Assembly (NCBI GenBank): GCA_963704565.1 | Contig: OY969917.1 | Span: 1,426,001 to 1,490,000 of the forward strand | Reading direction: 5' to 3' | Length of the DNA: 64,000 bases | Source of the DNA: Rhodoblastus sp963704565 | GTDB taxonomy: Bacteria > Pseudomonadota > Alphaproteobacteria > Rhizobiales > Beijerinckiaceae | Shown: positions 42,619 through 51,139 of the stretch, in pieces | How positions within the stretch are numbered: position 1 is the first letter of the stretch | Layout: each line of letters starts with the position of its first letter | Notes under the pieces: generated by a model | Told to the model about the DNA's origin: nothing | Databases searched by the model: none | The model's input: only the letters and a program-made list of their open reading frames with translations | Made by a program: the position numbers and the translations under genes

Positions 42619-43749
42619 ATGACAGCTTTAACGGAAGCATTCGACGCTCTGATCGCGGGTTCGGTCGAGAACGCTTTCGATGACAACTACGATTTCCGCA
42701 GGTATGGCCCCCTGAAGCCGCACAAAGCCTCTGCTTGGTCGAAACTGACAGGGATGCTGGCGGCCCACACTGGAATTGGTTCGAACCAGGCTGATCGCGA
42801 AACGGCTCGAGCGCGAGCCTGGCTCAATAAAAATCTTTCCAATTTCGAATGGTTTTATGATCGTCTCCATGAAAGCGCGTCCAGGCGCCTACTAATCCAG
42901 TTGTTGGCATATCGCGCCCTAGGACATCGTCGCGTCAAACTGCCGCTCAACACGCCGGAATACTGGACACAACTCGACGCATTGGACGCAATGACGACTG
43001 GCGCGGAATCGATCGACATCGGCCTTCTGGATTTCAAATTGAGCAGGATGAAAACGGAGAAAATTGGATATCCCATGGAGTTGTTCATGAGACCTTCGGG
43101 GATCATGGCGCAGCTAATTCTTCAACAGTATCGCTGTACTAATACGGATGGCGTCATTGAGGTTGGGGTGGGAGACACGGTCATCGACGCCGGAGGGTGC
43201 TGGGGGGATACTGCGCTCTATTTCGCGTATAAGACAGGCGCCAACGGCAAAGTATATTCTTTCGAATTCTTAACCGAAAATCTCGCCATTTTCAGGCGGA
43301 ACATGGCGATGAATCCTGATTACGCTCAAACGGTTGAGCTTATTGACAAACCACTTTGGTCGGTGAGTGGCGTCGATCTTATGATCGAGGGAAATGGCCC
43401 AGGTACGCGTGTTGTTACGAGTTCCCGCGACCCGCGTGCGAAGAGGATAAAAACGCTGAGCATTGACGATTTAATCGAGCAGCAAAACCTGCAGCGCCTC
43501 GACTTCATTAAGATGGACATAGAGGGAGCCGAGATGGAGGCGCTTGCCGGCGCCAAGAAAAGCATCCAGAGATTTCGACCAAAACTAGCAATTTCGGTCT
43601 ACCATAGACTTCAAGATTTATGGGAAGTGCCGAAATGGCTCGATGCGCTCGACTTAGGCTACGATTTGTATTTGCGCCACTTCACAATTCATCAGGAGGA
43701 AACCGTTCTTTTCGCGAGAGCGCGAAGCCCGTCCGATAAAAGCGCATGA
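42619..43749 (+). CDS. FkbM-family methyltransferase
   Basis: A 376-residue protein. The C-terminal half is a FkbM methyltransferase: DTVIDAGGCWGDTALYFAYKTGANGKVYSFEF is motif I, followed by RIKTLSIDDLIEQQNLQRLDFIKMDIEGAEMEALAGAKK, the DIEGAE motif that defines the family. The N-terminal 170 residues are a separate helical region without clear similarity. FkbM enzymes O-methylate sugars and polyketides; here a terminal sugar of the surface glycan is a plausible target. GGGACAAAA precedes ATG 42619; a longer frame to 42403 adds a poor, cysteine-rich leader. It follows the previous methyltransferase by 281 bases. Confidence 0.88.
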   Translation: MTALTEAFDALIAGSVENAFDDNYDFRRYGPLKPHKASAWSKLTGMLAAHTGIGSNQADRETARARAWLNKNLSNFEWFYDRLHESASRRLLIQLLAYRALGHRRVKLPLNTPEYWTQLDALDAMTTGAESIDIGLLDFKLSRMKTEKIGYPMELFMRPSGIMAQLILQQYRCTNTDGVIEVGVGDTVIDAGGCWGDTALYFAYKTGANGKVYSFEFLTENLAIFRRNMAMNPDYAQTVELIDKPLWSVSGVDLMIEGNGPGTRVVTSSRDPRAKRIKTLSIDDLIEQQNLQRLDFIKMDIEGAEMEALAGAKKSIQRFRPKLAISVYHRLQDLWEVPKWLDALDLGYDLYLRHFTIHQEETVLFARARSPSDKSA

Positions 43750-44139
43750 CGGCTGTCATTTACAACTGCGAACGCAACGGGACGTAGTCTCAATCGCCAA
43801 GGAAAAGTCTGATTTGAGCGCCCGCGGTCTTCCGCTTTCCGCCGAGGCCGTGTGATAGCCCGCTGGAGGCGCGCCTCGACATCGCGGCCAAACAGACGGA
43901 CATGATCGTCCTGATGGGGCGTCGTCTTGTCGGAAGACGACGTGCGCGCCATATTTGAATTCTCCCGGGTCTGTCGTCAGCGATCTCCCGCGCGCCGCCG
44001 CCTGAATTATCGGAGAATGCGATTCATCTGGATTTGATTATCCGGCGTTCCCTTGGCGCTGCAAGCGGCGATTTTGGATTGTCGCCCTCTCTCACGTTAC
44101 AACGATCAAACTCTACCGGGCTGGTTTACGGTGATGGGG
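43750..44139. other. 390-base gap before the IS1111-type element
   Basis: No gene supported. The stretch just left of the element (GGTTTACGGTGA at about 44125-44136) closely resembles the terminus of the ~97-bp repeat found near 8 kb and marks the likely insertion target of the IS. Confidence 0.5.
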
Positions 44140-44214
44140 TGGACGGCGCCCCGAAGCGGCATCGATGTGCCATGATGGTGGTCGATGAAACAACCGTCAG
44201 ATGGAGCGCCGTCC

Positions 44215-45288
44215 ATGGGTAAGTCTATCAAGAATCTTTCTTCTGTCACGCAAGTTGGTCTCGACCTCGCCAAGAACGTGTTTCAGGTGCATGCAATTGA
44301 CGCGCAAGGCGCGGTCATCGTCGCCAAGCCTGTCCGGCGCGGGCAGCTTTTGCAATTTTTCGCCTCGCTTCCGCCGTGCCTTGTCGGCATGGAGGCTTGC
44401 AGCTCGGCGCATCATTGGGCGCGCGAGCTGATCGGGCTTGGCTTTTCGGTCAAGCTGATCCCGCCCGCCTATGTGAAGCCTTTCGTTCGGCGCAACAAGA
44501 ACGACGCCGCCGACGCCGCAGCGATCTGCGAGGCCTTGGGGCGGCCGAACATGCGCTTCGTGCCGGTGCGCTCGGTCGACAACCAGGCGCAATTGATGCG
44601 CCACCGCGCGCGCGAGTTGCTGGTCGGCCAGCGCACGCAACTCCTCAATGCGCTGCGCGGGCATCTGGCGGAAATCGGCGTCGTCGCGGCGCAAGGCGCG
44701 CAAAACGCCTATGTGCTCAAACGCATGGCCGCCGAGGGCTGCGACGAAAACGGCGAGATCGTCGTCGCCGATTGCGTGCGCGCGGCGCTGGCGCCGCTGG
44801 CTCGCCAGATCGACGCGCTCGATGAGGAAATCGACCGGATCGGAGCCGAGATCGAGGCGCTGATCGAGACCGACGAGAGGGCGCGGCGGCTGATGACCAT
44901 TCCCGGCGTCGGGCCGGTCACGGCTTCGGCGGTCGTTGCGACCGTGCAAGACATCGGCGCCTTCGCCTCCGGCCGCGAGTTCGCTGCTTTTCTCGGCCTT
45001 GTGCCGCGCCAATATTCGAGCGGCGGCAAGGAGAAGCTCGGCCGCATCTCGAAAATGGGCGACCGTTACTTGCGCAAATTGCTGGTGGTCGGGGCCTGCG
45101 CGGTGCTGTGCCATCGCAAGGGCCATAGCGACGCCCTGCGCGTCTGGGCCGATCGGCTGCTGGAGCGCAAGGACGCCAAATACAAGTTCAAGCTGACGGC
45201 GGTGGCGCTGGCCAACAAGCTGGCGCGCATCGTCTTCGCGCTGCTGGCGCGCGGCGGCGTTTACGTCGGGCGGCAGGCCGCCGCCTGA
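44215..45288 (+). CDS. IS110-family transposase (IS1111 type)
   Basis: A 357-residue recombinase. The N-terminal DEDD RuvC-like domain starts at VGLDLAKNVFQVHAIDAQG with its first Asp, has CLVGMEACSSAHHWAREL (Glu) and ends with VRRNKNDAADAAAICEA (two Asp). The C-terminal transposase_20 domain contains MTIPGVGPVTASAVVATV and the catalytic serine region PRQYSSGGKEKLGRISKMGD. Such enzymes act as RNA-guided recombinases without target duplication. ATG 44215 (MGKSIKN) is chosen; an ATG ten codons earlier is possible. The gene is whole and could act in trans on copy 1. Confidence 0.95.
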   Translation: MGKSIKNLSSVTQVGLDLAKNVFQVHAIDAQGAVIVAKPVRRGQLLQFFASLPPCLVGMEACSSAHHWARELIGLGFSVKLIPPAYVKPFVRRNKNDAADAAAICEALGRPNMRFVPVRSVDNQAQLMRHRARELLVGQRTQLLNALRGHLAEIGVVAAQGAQNAYVLKRMAAEGCDENGEIVVADCVRAALAPLARQIDALDEEIDRIGAEIEALIETDERARRLMTIPGVGPVTASAVVATVQDIGAFASGREFAAFLGLVPRQYSSGGKEKLGRISKMGDRYLRKLLVVGACAVLCHRKGHSDALRVWADRLLERKDAKYKFKLTAVALANKLARIVFALLARGGVYVGRQAAA

Positions 45289-45456
45289 CGCCGGCCACAG
45301 GGTTTTCGCCGCAAGGCGAAACGCAATCGAGGGTGACCAAGGGGTGATGTGAACCACGGAAAGGCTCGGAAGCCTGATGTAGTGTCGGCGCCAATGCGAG
45401 CGCGATACGGTGATTGAGGCAAAGAGCCAGGCGGACGATCCATCAGGGCCAGCGGC
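45289..45456 (+). ncRNA. candidate bridge-RNA region of copy 2, 5' part (disrupted)
   Basis: Matches 7255-7422 of copy 1 and includes the TACGGTGA target-like sequence at 45406-45413. The remainder of the region continues at 46654-46745 beyond the IS5-family insert, so this copy cannot make an uninterrupted RNA. Confidence 0.35.
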
Positions 45457-46650
45457 GGAGCGCTTTGCAAAAGTCGCCACGCCATGATTCTGTAGGGTCT
45501 CCACGGAGACGATTCGCCGATGTCGCGCCGTTGCTTTGACCAACCTTCACTCGCTGACGCTTTCGTTAAGGCCTATTCGAAAGGCGGCGGCTTCCTGGAA
45601 GATTTGCTCAAGACCATTGACTGGTCGGCCTTTGACGTTTTGTTTGCGCAAATCAACGCCAATGCCAAGGGCGCGCCAGGATACCCGCCGCTGACGCTGT
45701 TTAAGATCGTTCTTTTACAGCAATGGTACAATCTGTCCGACCCGCAGGCCGAGGAGGCCGTGCGTGATCGGATTTCGTTCCGGCGCTTTTGCGGCATCCC
45801 GCTCGACGCCGAGACGCCGGACCATTCGTCAATCTGGCGTTTCCGGCAGACGGTCGAAAAGCTTGGCCTGTCAGAGAAGCTGCTGGCCGAGATCAACCGC
45901 CAACTCGACGCGCGAGGGCTGATCGTCAAGAGAGGAACGCTGGTCGATGCGACGATCATCGCTGCGGCGGTGAAGCGGCCGCCTTATGAAGAGGGTCAAG
46001 TCAATCCGCGCGATCCCGACGCCGGCTTCACGATCAAGAACGACAAGACCTCTTTCGGCTACAAGGCCCATATCGCCGTGGACGAGGAAAGCGATCTGAT
46101 CCGGCAGGCGGAAATGACCTCCGCCGACCTGCACGACAGCCAGCGCGGCGAGGCGATGATCCAGGGCGACGAAGAGGCCTATTACGCGGACAAAGCTTAC
46201 GACAGCAAAGCCCTGCGAGAAAAGCTCGCTTCGCTCGGCATCGACGACAAGATCGCCTACAAGGCCAAGCGCAACAAGCCGCTGAAAAACTGGCAGAAGT
46301 GGTTCAACACGACGGCTTCAAGTGTGCGCTCCGGCGTCGAGCGGGCCAACGCGACGATGAAAAATTGGTATGGCATGGCGCGGGTTCGTTATCGCGGGCT
46401 CGCGCGCAACAATTGTCATCTGCAATTCGTCGCCTGTGCGATGAATATGAAACGGGCGCGGGTTCTGCTCCGGGCAGCGTGAGGCCGTCCAGACGGGAGA
46501 ATTGCGTCCAAATTGGGAGATGAGGGCGAAATGAGGCGGTAGCCGCCATCAAATCGGCTCGGATTTGCGCCCTATAGGGCGATATCTGCGCTTCAGCGCA
46601 GTGGCGAAACCGCCGAGCACATAGACCAATAGCCTTTTTCAAAGCGCTCC
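45457..46650 (+). mobile_element. IS5-family insertion sequence, complete
   Basis: 1194 bp with imperfect terminal inverted repeats, GGAGCGCTTTGCAAAAG on the left and CTTTTTCAAAGCGCTCC on the right. The interrupted sequence can be read directly from copy 1 of the IS1111-type element, which shows a 3-bp target duplication GGC (45454-45456 and 46651-46653). A single intact transposase gene fills the centre; about 165 bases of non-coding right end follow it. Confidence 0.93.
45520..46482 (+). CDS. IS5-family transposase
   Basis: A 320-residue DDE transposase. The N-terminal domain (PGYPPLTLFKIVLLQQWYNLSDPQAEEAVRDRISFRRFCGIPLDAETPDHSSIWRFRQ) is the IS5-type DUF772 region. The catalytic triad reads GTLVDATII (first Asp), a second Asp in YYADKAYDS, and the glutamate in SSVRSGVERANATMKNWYGMARVRYRGLARN. 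The chain is intact and full length, so the element is probably still mobile. Confidence 0.94.
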   Translation: MSRRCFDQPSLADAFVKAYSKGGGFLEDLLKTIDWSAFDVLFAQINANAKGAPGYPPLTLFKIVLLQQWYNLSDPQAEEAVRDRISFRRFCGIPLDAETPDHSSIWRFRQTVEKLGLSEKLLAEINRQLDARGLIVKRGTLVDATIIAAAVKRPPYEEGQVNPRDPDAGFTIKNDKTSFGYKAHIAVDEESDLIRQAEMTSADLHDSQRGEAMIQGDEEAYYADKAYDSKALREKLASLGIDDKIAYKAKRNKPLKNWQKWFNTTASSVRSGVERANATMKNWYGMARVRYRGLARNNCHLQFVACAMNMKRARVLLRAA

Positions 46651-46857
46651 GGCGATAAAAACCCGCGTCAACAGGCCGAAGACATGACCGCACCCGAGAC
46701 GTTCACAGCACGCCAAGAAAACCCTTGATCAAGGGGCGCCGTCCAGACATGATCCATAATCTCGGCGCAGAGGCTGTATCGAGCTTCTCTATGACTGGCG
46801 GCTGGAGGCAACCAGACCTGCTTTACCATATGCATCGTTTCAGATAGACGCTTCGAA

Positions 46858-47997
46858 ATGGACAATTCGACCGACGCCCCCCGGGGTTCGACACAGAAGC
46901 TTGGGATGAAATCCACGCCGTCGCCAGTCCCAGGCCAACAGGTCGCCGCCCCGCTCGTGTCCATCCTCATTCCCGCCTTCCGCGCGACCTGGCTGAACGA
47001 GGCCATTGCAAGCGCGCTGGCGCAGACCTTTTCCGATTTCGAACTGCTCATCAGCGACGATTCTGCAGATGATAGGATCGAACAACTGGTCGGAAAATGG
47101 AGCGACCCGCGCATCCAGTATTTCAAGAATCCGAACCGCGGCGCGCCTGGATCCAATCGAGACCACCTGATCTCCAGAGCGCGCGGAGAATATCTCAAAT
47201 TCTTGTTCGACGACGATTTGCTCTACCCTCGCTCCGTCGAAATCCTGGTCGCCATGGCGCGCAAGACGGGCTGTCAGCTCGCCTTTCACAGCCGTGACAT
47301 TATCGATGAGCGAGGCAAGCGGATCGGACGCGAAAGGCTTTTCATCGCCCCCGACCGCGAAAACCGTCTCGAATTCCTTCGCTACAAGGCGCGGCGCAAG
47401 GCCGCCTTTCTTGACACGGTCAAGATGGCGTTGCTCCGCAAACCGGATTTCGCCATCGTCGCGCCGGAATATTTCTTCAACGAGATGCTCGGCAAAATAA
47501 GCAACTCGATCGGCGAGCCGACCAACCTGCTGATCCACGCCGAGACGCTGCGGCGGCTTGGCAAACCATTTCAGGTGGGCGACCATCGCTTGCGCTTCCT
47601 GACGGATATGGCGCTCTATGCGAATTTTTTCGCCTCCGGCGCCACGGTCGCCGGCACGTCGTGGGTCGGGTCGGCCTTCCGCCGGCACGGGGCGCAAACG
47701 TCCACCCCGCAATATCCGGGCTATTCGGCGGGGCTCTTCGAATGGGATCTTTTTGGCCGCTGGGCTTTCGATATCGGCGCGTTGTCGCACCACCGTTTTC
47801 AAAGCCAACATGCCCGCGTCATGGCAATATACAATCAGCATGCGGACATTTATCCAGAGTTGCGCTATTTCATGGATCTGCCGATCGGCCTTGAGGACGG
47901 GGTCTTGCTGGGACAGCGGTTCGACGAGGCGCAGCAATTGGCCTATCGGGCCATCGACGAGCGGCGCGCGCGATTGACGGGCGGCGGCGTCTGTTGA
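46858..47997 (+). CDS. family 2 glycosyltransferase
   Basis: A 379-residue GT-A enzyme: VSILIPAFRATWLNEAIASALAQTFSDFELLISDDSADD forms the nucleotide-sugar site, and EYLKFLFDDDLLYPRSVEILV supplies the metal-binding acidic motif. The C-terminal 200 residues are helical with no obvious membrane helices. The start lies about 110 bases from the IS right end and has a weak ribosome site; ATG 46906 is an alternative. The next gene begins 30 bases after the stop, so an operon runs from here to WbqC. Composition is closer to the host than for the genes at 40-43.7 kb. Confidence 0.88.
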   Translation: MDNSTDAPRGSTQKLGMKSTPSPVPGQQVAAPLVSILIPAFRATWLNEAIASALAQTFSDFELLISDDSADDRIEQLVGKWSDPRIQYFKNPNRGAPGSNRDHLISRARGEYLKFLFDDDLLYPRSVEILVAMARKTGCQLAFHSRDIIDERGKRIGRERLFIAPDRENRLEFLRYKARRKAAFLDTVKMALLRKPDFAIVAPEYFFNEMLGKISNSIGEPTNLLIHAETLRRLGKPFQVGDHRLRFLTDMALYANFFASGATVAGTSWVGSAFRRHGAQTSTPQYPGYSAGLFEWDLFGRWAFDIGALSHHRFQSQHARVMAIYNQHADIYPELRYFMDLPIGLEDGVLLGQRFDEAQQLAYRAIDERRARLTGGGVC

Positions 47998-48026
47998 GAC
48001 TCGGCGCGAAAAAGCGAGAGACCGGG

Positions 48027-48716
48027 ATGAGTTTTTCGAAGTCAGATTACAAGGAATTTCCGAAAGCGCTCGCCCGCGATGATCTGTGGGGACAAGTGCG
48101 GCGCACGGTTCATGGCAAGCCTGTTTCGGACGAACAGATCGCCATGATCGTTGACGCCATTCGCCAAGGACTGCAATTGCAACCCACCGACGCCGTGCTG
48201 GATCTGGCCTGCGGCAATGGCGCGCTCGCCAGCGCGTTTTTCGCCGAATGCGCCGCGCTGCACGGCGTCGACTCGTCGGAATATCTGATCGAAATCGCCA
48301 ACGAACGTTTCGCGATTCCTGGCAAGACCTCCTTCGAAGTGGACGACGCCGCGCATTACGTCGCGAACGCACCAGACGCCGGGCGTTTCACCAAGGTTCT
48401 CTGCTATGGCAGCTTCACCTATTTTTCGGAAACCGACGCGGCTGGCGTTCTTGACGGGCTTGCCCGGAGATTTTTCAACGTCCGGCGTGTGATGATCGGT
48501 AATCTGCCGGACGCCGACAGGGCTCATTTGTTCTATCCCGAGGGGAAGGGCTACGCCGGCGAACTGAAGGATCCAAAGGCGCAAATCGGGGTCTGGCGGT
48601 CCGAAGCCGAATTGCGCGATTTAGCATCGGATTGTGGATGGAAGCTCGAAATCATGACAATGCCGCCTGACTTCTATGCCGCGCATTATCGTTTCGACGC
48701 GATCCTGACCCGATAG
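48027..48716 (+). CDS. class I SAM-dependent methyltransferase
   Basis: A 229-residue methyltransferase with motif I AVLDLACGNGALASAFFAEC, the acidic residue in LHGVDSSEYLIEIA, and motif IV RFTKVLCYGSFTYFSETDAAGVLDGLARRF. No other domain is present. It lies between a glycosyltransferase and two DegT aminotransferases, so the substrate may be an activated amino sugar or its acceptor. ATG 48027 has GAGACCGGG upstream; a TTG start eleven codons earlier would overlap the previous stop and cannot be excluded. Confidence 0.85.
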   Translation: MSFSKSDYKEFPKALARDDLWGQVRRTVHGKPVSDEQIAMIVDAIRQGLQLQPTDAVLDLACGNGALASAFFAECAALHGVDSSEYLIEIANERFAIPGKTSFEVDDAAHYVANAPDAGRFTKVLCYGSFTYFSETDAAGVLDGLARRFFNVRRVMIGNLPDADRAHLFYPEGKGYAGELKDPKAQIGVWRSEAELRDLASDCGWKLEIMTMPPDFYAAHYRFDAILTR

Positions 48717-48748
48717 GACCGCCCGAGGACAGCCGGAAGGAACGTGTC

Positions 48749-49942
48749 TTGGATAAGCGCAGCTTAGACGATTTGGCCATCTTCGGAGGGCCACAATTGT
48801 TCAGTTCGATCATTTCGACTTCAAATCTGGTGCGGCCCGATCTCGACAATTTTCTGAACTACTCAAAGCAATTCTATGAAGCCAAGCAGTACACCAATAA
48901 CGGCCCGATGGTTCGTTTGCTCGAGGCGCGGCTGGCGGAATTTCACCACGCCAAACATTGCATTTCATTCGCCAATGGCTTCTGGGCGATAGTCTTGACC
49001 CTCAAGGCTCTGGCGTTGCCGGGCAGGACGAATGTCGTCATGCCGTCGCTGACTTATAGGCGGCTGGCGGATATCGTCGCGTGGCTGCCGCTCAAACCGC
49101 ATTTCTGCGAAGTCGATCCGCAAACGCTTGCGGTATCCGCAGAAACCGTCGCCGCCTGCGTCAACGATCAAACCGCCGCGATTCTCGCCACCCATCCGAT
49201 CGTGAACTGCTGCGACGTGGAAGGCGTCGAAGCCCTAGGCCGGCGGACGGGCGTTCCCGTCATATTCGATGCGGTGGAATCGGTCTACGAGAGTGTCGCC
49301 GGCGGAAAGATCGGCTCTTTCGGCCAAGCCGAATGTTTCTCGCTGCACGCCAGCAAGCTGATCAACGGCTTCGAAGGCGGCTACGTCACCACCGACGACA
49401 AGGATCTGGCGCGGCGATTGCTGTTCATGCGCGGCTTCGGGTTCAGCGGGCCGGACAATGTCGTCGAATTCGGACTTAACGCCAAACTGTGCGAACCGCA
49501 CGCCTGCATGGCGCTGGCTTGTCTGGACGACCTCGAAAATCAGGTCTCGCGGAACCGCGCGCGATACAATCGCTACAGAGAGGCGCTGCGGCTTGCGCCA
49601 GGCCTTCGCTTGCTGGAATTCGACGAAAGATATCGGACGAGCTACAAGAATATCGTCGTCGAAACGACGCCAGACTGGCCGCTGAGCCGCGCGCGTACGC
49701 TGGACATTCTTCATGCCGAGGGCGCCTTGGCGCGTTCCTATTATTCGCCGCCCCTACACCGGAAAAGCATGGCCTATCCGCACATTCCCGCCGATTTGCC
49801 GATCACGGATCGGCTCGCCGAAAAATTCATGCTCCTGCCTTGCGGGCATTTCGTGACGGAAGCCGACATCGACGCCTTGTGCGCGTTTTTCGCCTTTATC
49901 GACCGGAACGCCGCTCAAATCTCGGAGCGCCTGGGATCATGA
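48749..49942 (+). CDS. DegT/DnrJ/EryC1/StrS-family aminotransferase
   Basis: A 397-residue PLP enzyme that transaminates a keto-sugar nucleotide. The PLP lysine is in CFSLHASKLINGFEGGYVTT; the ring-binding aspartate is in VIFDAVESVYES. The N-terminus (YTNNGPMVRLLEARLAEFHHAKHCISFANGFWAI) is typical. The start appears to be TTG with GGAAGGA at good spacing; no in-frame ATG fits. Its stop overlaps the start of a second DegT gene (ATGA). Two consecutive enzymes that differ this much probably act on different sugar intermediates, or one has a non-transaminase (for example dehydratase-like) role. Confidence 0.9.
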   Translation: MDKRSLDDLAIFGGPQLFSSIISTSNLVRPDLDNFLNYSKQFYEAKQYTNNGPMVRLLEARLAEFHHAKHCISFANGFWAIVLTLKALALPGRTNVVMPSLTYRRLADIVAWLPLKPHFCEVDPQTLAVSAETVAACVNDQTAAILATHPIVNCCDVEGVEALGRRTGVPVIFDAVESVYESVAGGKIGSFGQAECFSLHASKLINGFEGGYVTTDDKDLARRLLFMRGFGFSGPDNVVEFGLNAKLCEPHACMALACLDDLENQVSRNRARYNRYREALRLAPGLRLLEFDERYRTSYKNIVVETTPDWPLSRARTLDILHAEGALARSYYSPPLHRKSMAYPHIPADLPITDRLAEKFMLLPCGHFVTEADIDALCAFFAFIDRNAAQISERLGS

Positions 49943-51138
49943 CCGCGCCGCACTTAGATCAACTCGCCATTCTTGGCGCCAAGCCGGCTTTTGAACGTCC
50001 GCTGCCGGTCGGCCAGCTCTATTTCCCGTCCTGGGAAAAATATGAAGCCCGGTTCAGGGACATATTCGCGCGCCAATATTACACCAATCAGGGGCCGCTT
50101 ACGCAGGAGCTCGAACGGCGGCTGGAGGCGTTTTTCGGCGTCAGGCACGCGATCTGCGTCACCAACGCGACGATCGGCCTCATCATGGCCGCCGAAAGCC
50201 TTGGGCTTAAAGGCAAAGTCGTCACGCCCTCTTTCACCTTCATCGCCACCGCCCAGTCGCTCGAATGGGCCAATCTGCGACCCGCTTTCTGCGACATCGA
50301 CTTGCGGACCCATTGCGTGACGCCCGAGACGATCGCGCCGTATCTCGACGAGGACGTTTCCGCCATCCTGGCGGTCAACCTCTGGAATGGGAGCTGCGAC
50401 CCGCGGACCCTGGAGGAATTCGCCGCCGCGCACAACCTGAAGCTGTTCTTTGATTCCGCCCATTCCTTCGGCTGCGAGGTGGATGGCGTTCCCATCGGTG
50501 GCTTCGGGGACGTCGAGGTTTTCTCCTTTCACGCGACCAAGGTGTTCAGCGCGGCCGAAGGCGGTTGCCTGACGACCAATAACGATGAAATCGCAAAACG
50601 GCTGCGCAACATTCGCAGCAGCTATGGCGCCGGCCCGCCGGTTCCGGTGGTCAAGACCAGTAATGGGCGGATGTCGGAGGCGCAGGCCGCGGTGGCCCTG
50701 ATGAGTCTTGAGGATTTTCCAGCGATTCTCGCGCGCAACGAGAGGCTTTTCGGCCTCTATCGCGCGTGTCTCGCGCGGGCGCCGGGCCTGCGCCTGTTAG
50801 AGCCCACCAATGTCAGCAAGACCAATCATCAATATATCGTCGTCGATGTCGAGGCGGAGACGTTCGGCCTGACGCGCGACCAGTTGCTCCGCGCGTTGAA
50901 GGCGGAGAACATCGTAGCGCGCCGCTATTTCCATCCGGGCGCCCACCGTTGCATGCCCTGGGCAGACCGAGATTCGGGCAAGACGGCCGCCTTGCCGAAC
51001 ACCGAAACGCTGTGCGAACGGATCATGCAATTCCCGACCGGCGCGCTTGTTTCGGACGAAGCCGTCGCGCGATTGGGAGATTTGCTGGAAACCCTGTCCA
51101 AACGGGCCCCGGACGTGCGCAAAGCATTGGAAGAGTGA
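49939..51138 (+). CDS. DegT/DnrJ/EryC1/StrS-family aminotransferase, second
   Basis: A 399-residue PLP enzyme. YYTNQGPLTQELERRLEAFFGVRHAICVTNATIGLIMA opens it, the ring aspartate is in LFFDSAHSFGCEVDG, and the PLP lysine in EVFSFHATKVFSAAEGGCLTT. It is translationally coupled to the previous aminotransferase by ATGA and overlaps nothing downstream: WbqC starts one base after its stop. The two share the family layout but are clearly diverged, so this is not a recent duplication. It probably produces an amino sugar later acylated or carried onto the polysaccharide. Confidence 0.92.
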   Translation: MTAPHLDQLAILGAKPAFERPLPVGQLYFPSWEKYEARFRDIFARQYYTNQGPLTQELERRLEAFFGVRHAICVTNATIGLIMAAESLGLKGKVVTPSFTFIATAQSLEWANLRPAFCDIDLRTHCVTPETIAPYLDEDVSAILAVNLWNGSCDPRTLEEFAAAHNLKLFFDSAHSFGCEVDGVPIGGFGDVEVFSFHATKVFSAAEGGCLTTNNDEIAKRLRNIRSSYGAGPPVPVVKTSNGRMSEAQAAVALMSLEDFPAILARNERLFGLYRACLARAPGLRLLEPTNVSKTNHQYIVVDVEAETFGLTRDQLLRALKAENIVARRYFHPGAHRCMPWADRDSGKTAALPNTETLCERIMQFPTGALVSDEAVARLGDLLETLSKRAPDVRKALEE

Positions 51139-51139
51139 C

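Larger units (their letters stand above)
44140..46745 (+). mobile_element. IS110-family (IS1111-type) element, copy 2, split by an IS5-family element
   Basis: Bounded by the 13-bp inverted repeats TGGACGGCGCCCC (44140-44152) and GGGGCGCCGTCCA (46733-46745). The left non-coding part is about 75 bases. The transposase gene is intact, but the long non-coding right end is interrupted at 45457 by an IS5-family element, with the right end resuming at 46651. Without the insert the element would be about 1.4 kb. From 44628 the sequence repeats copy 1 (6594 onward). Confidence 0.9.

Noticed and set aside
43692..43952. 86-codon minus-strand frame after the FkbM gene
   Set aside because: Arg-rich, overlaps the end of the FkbM gene, and has no start signal or similarity.
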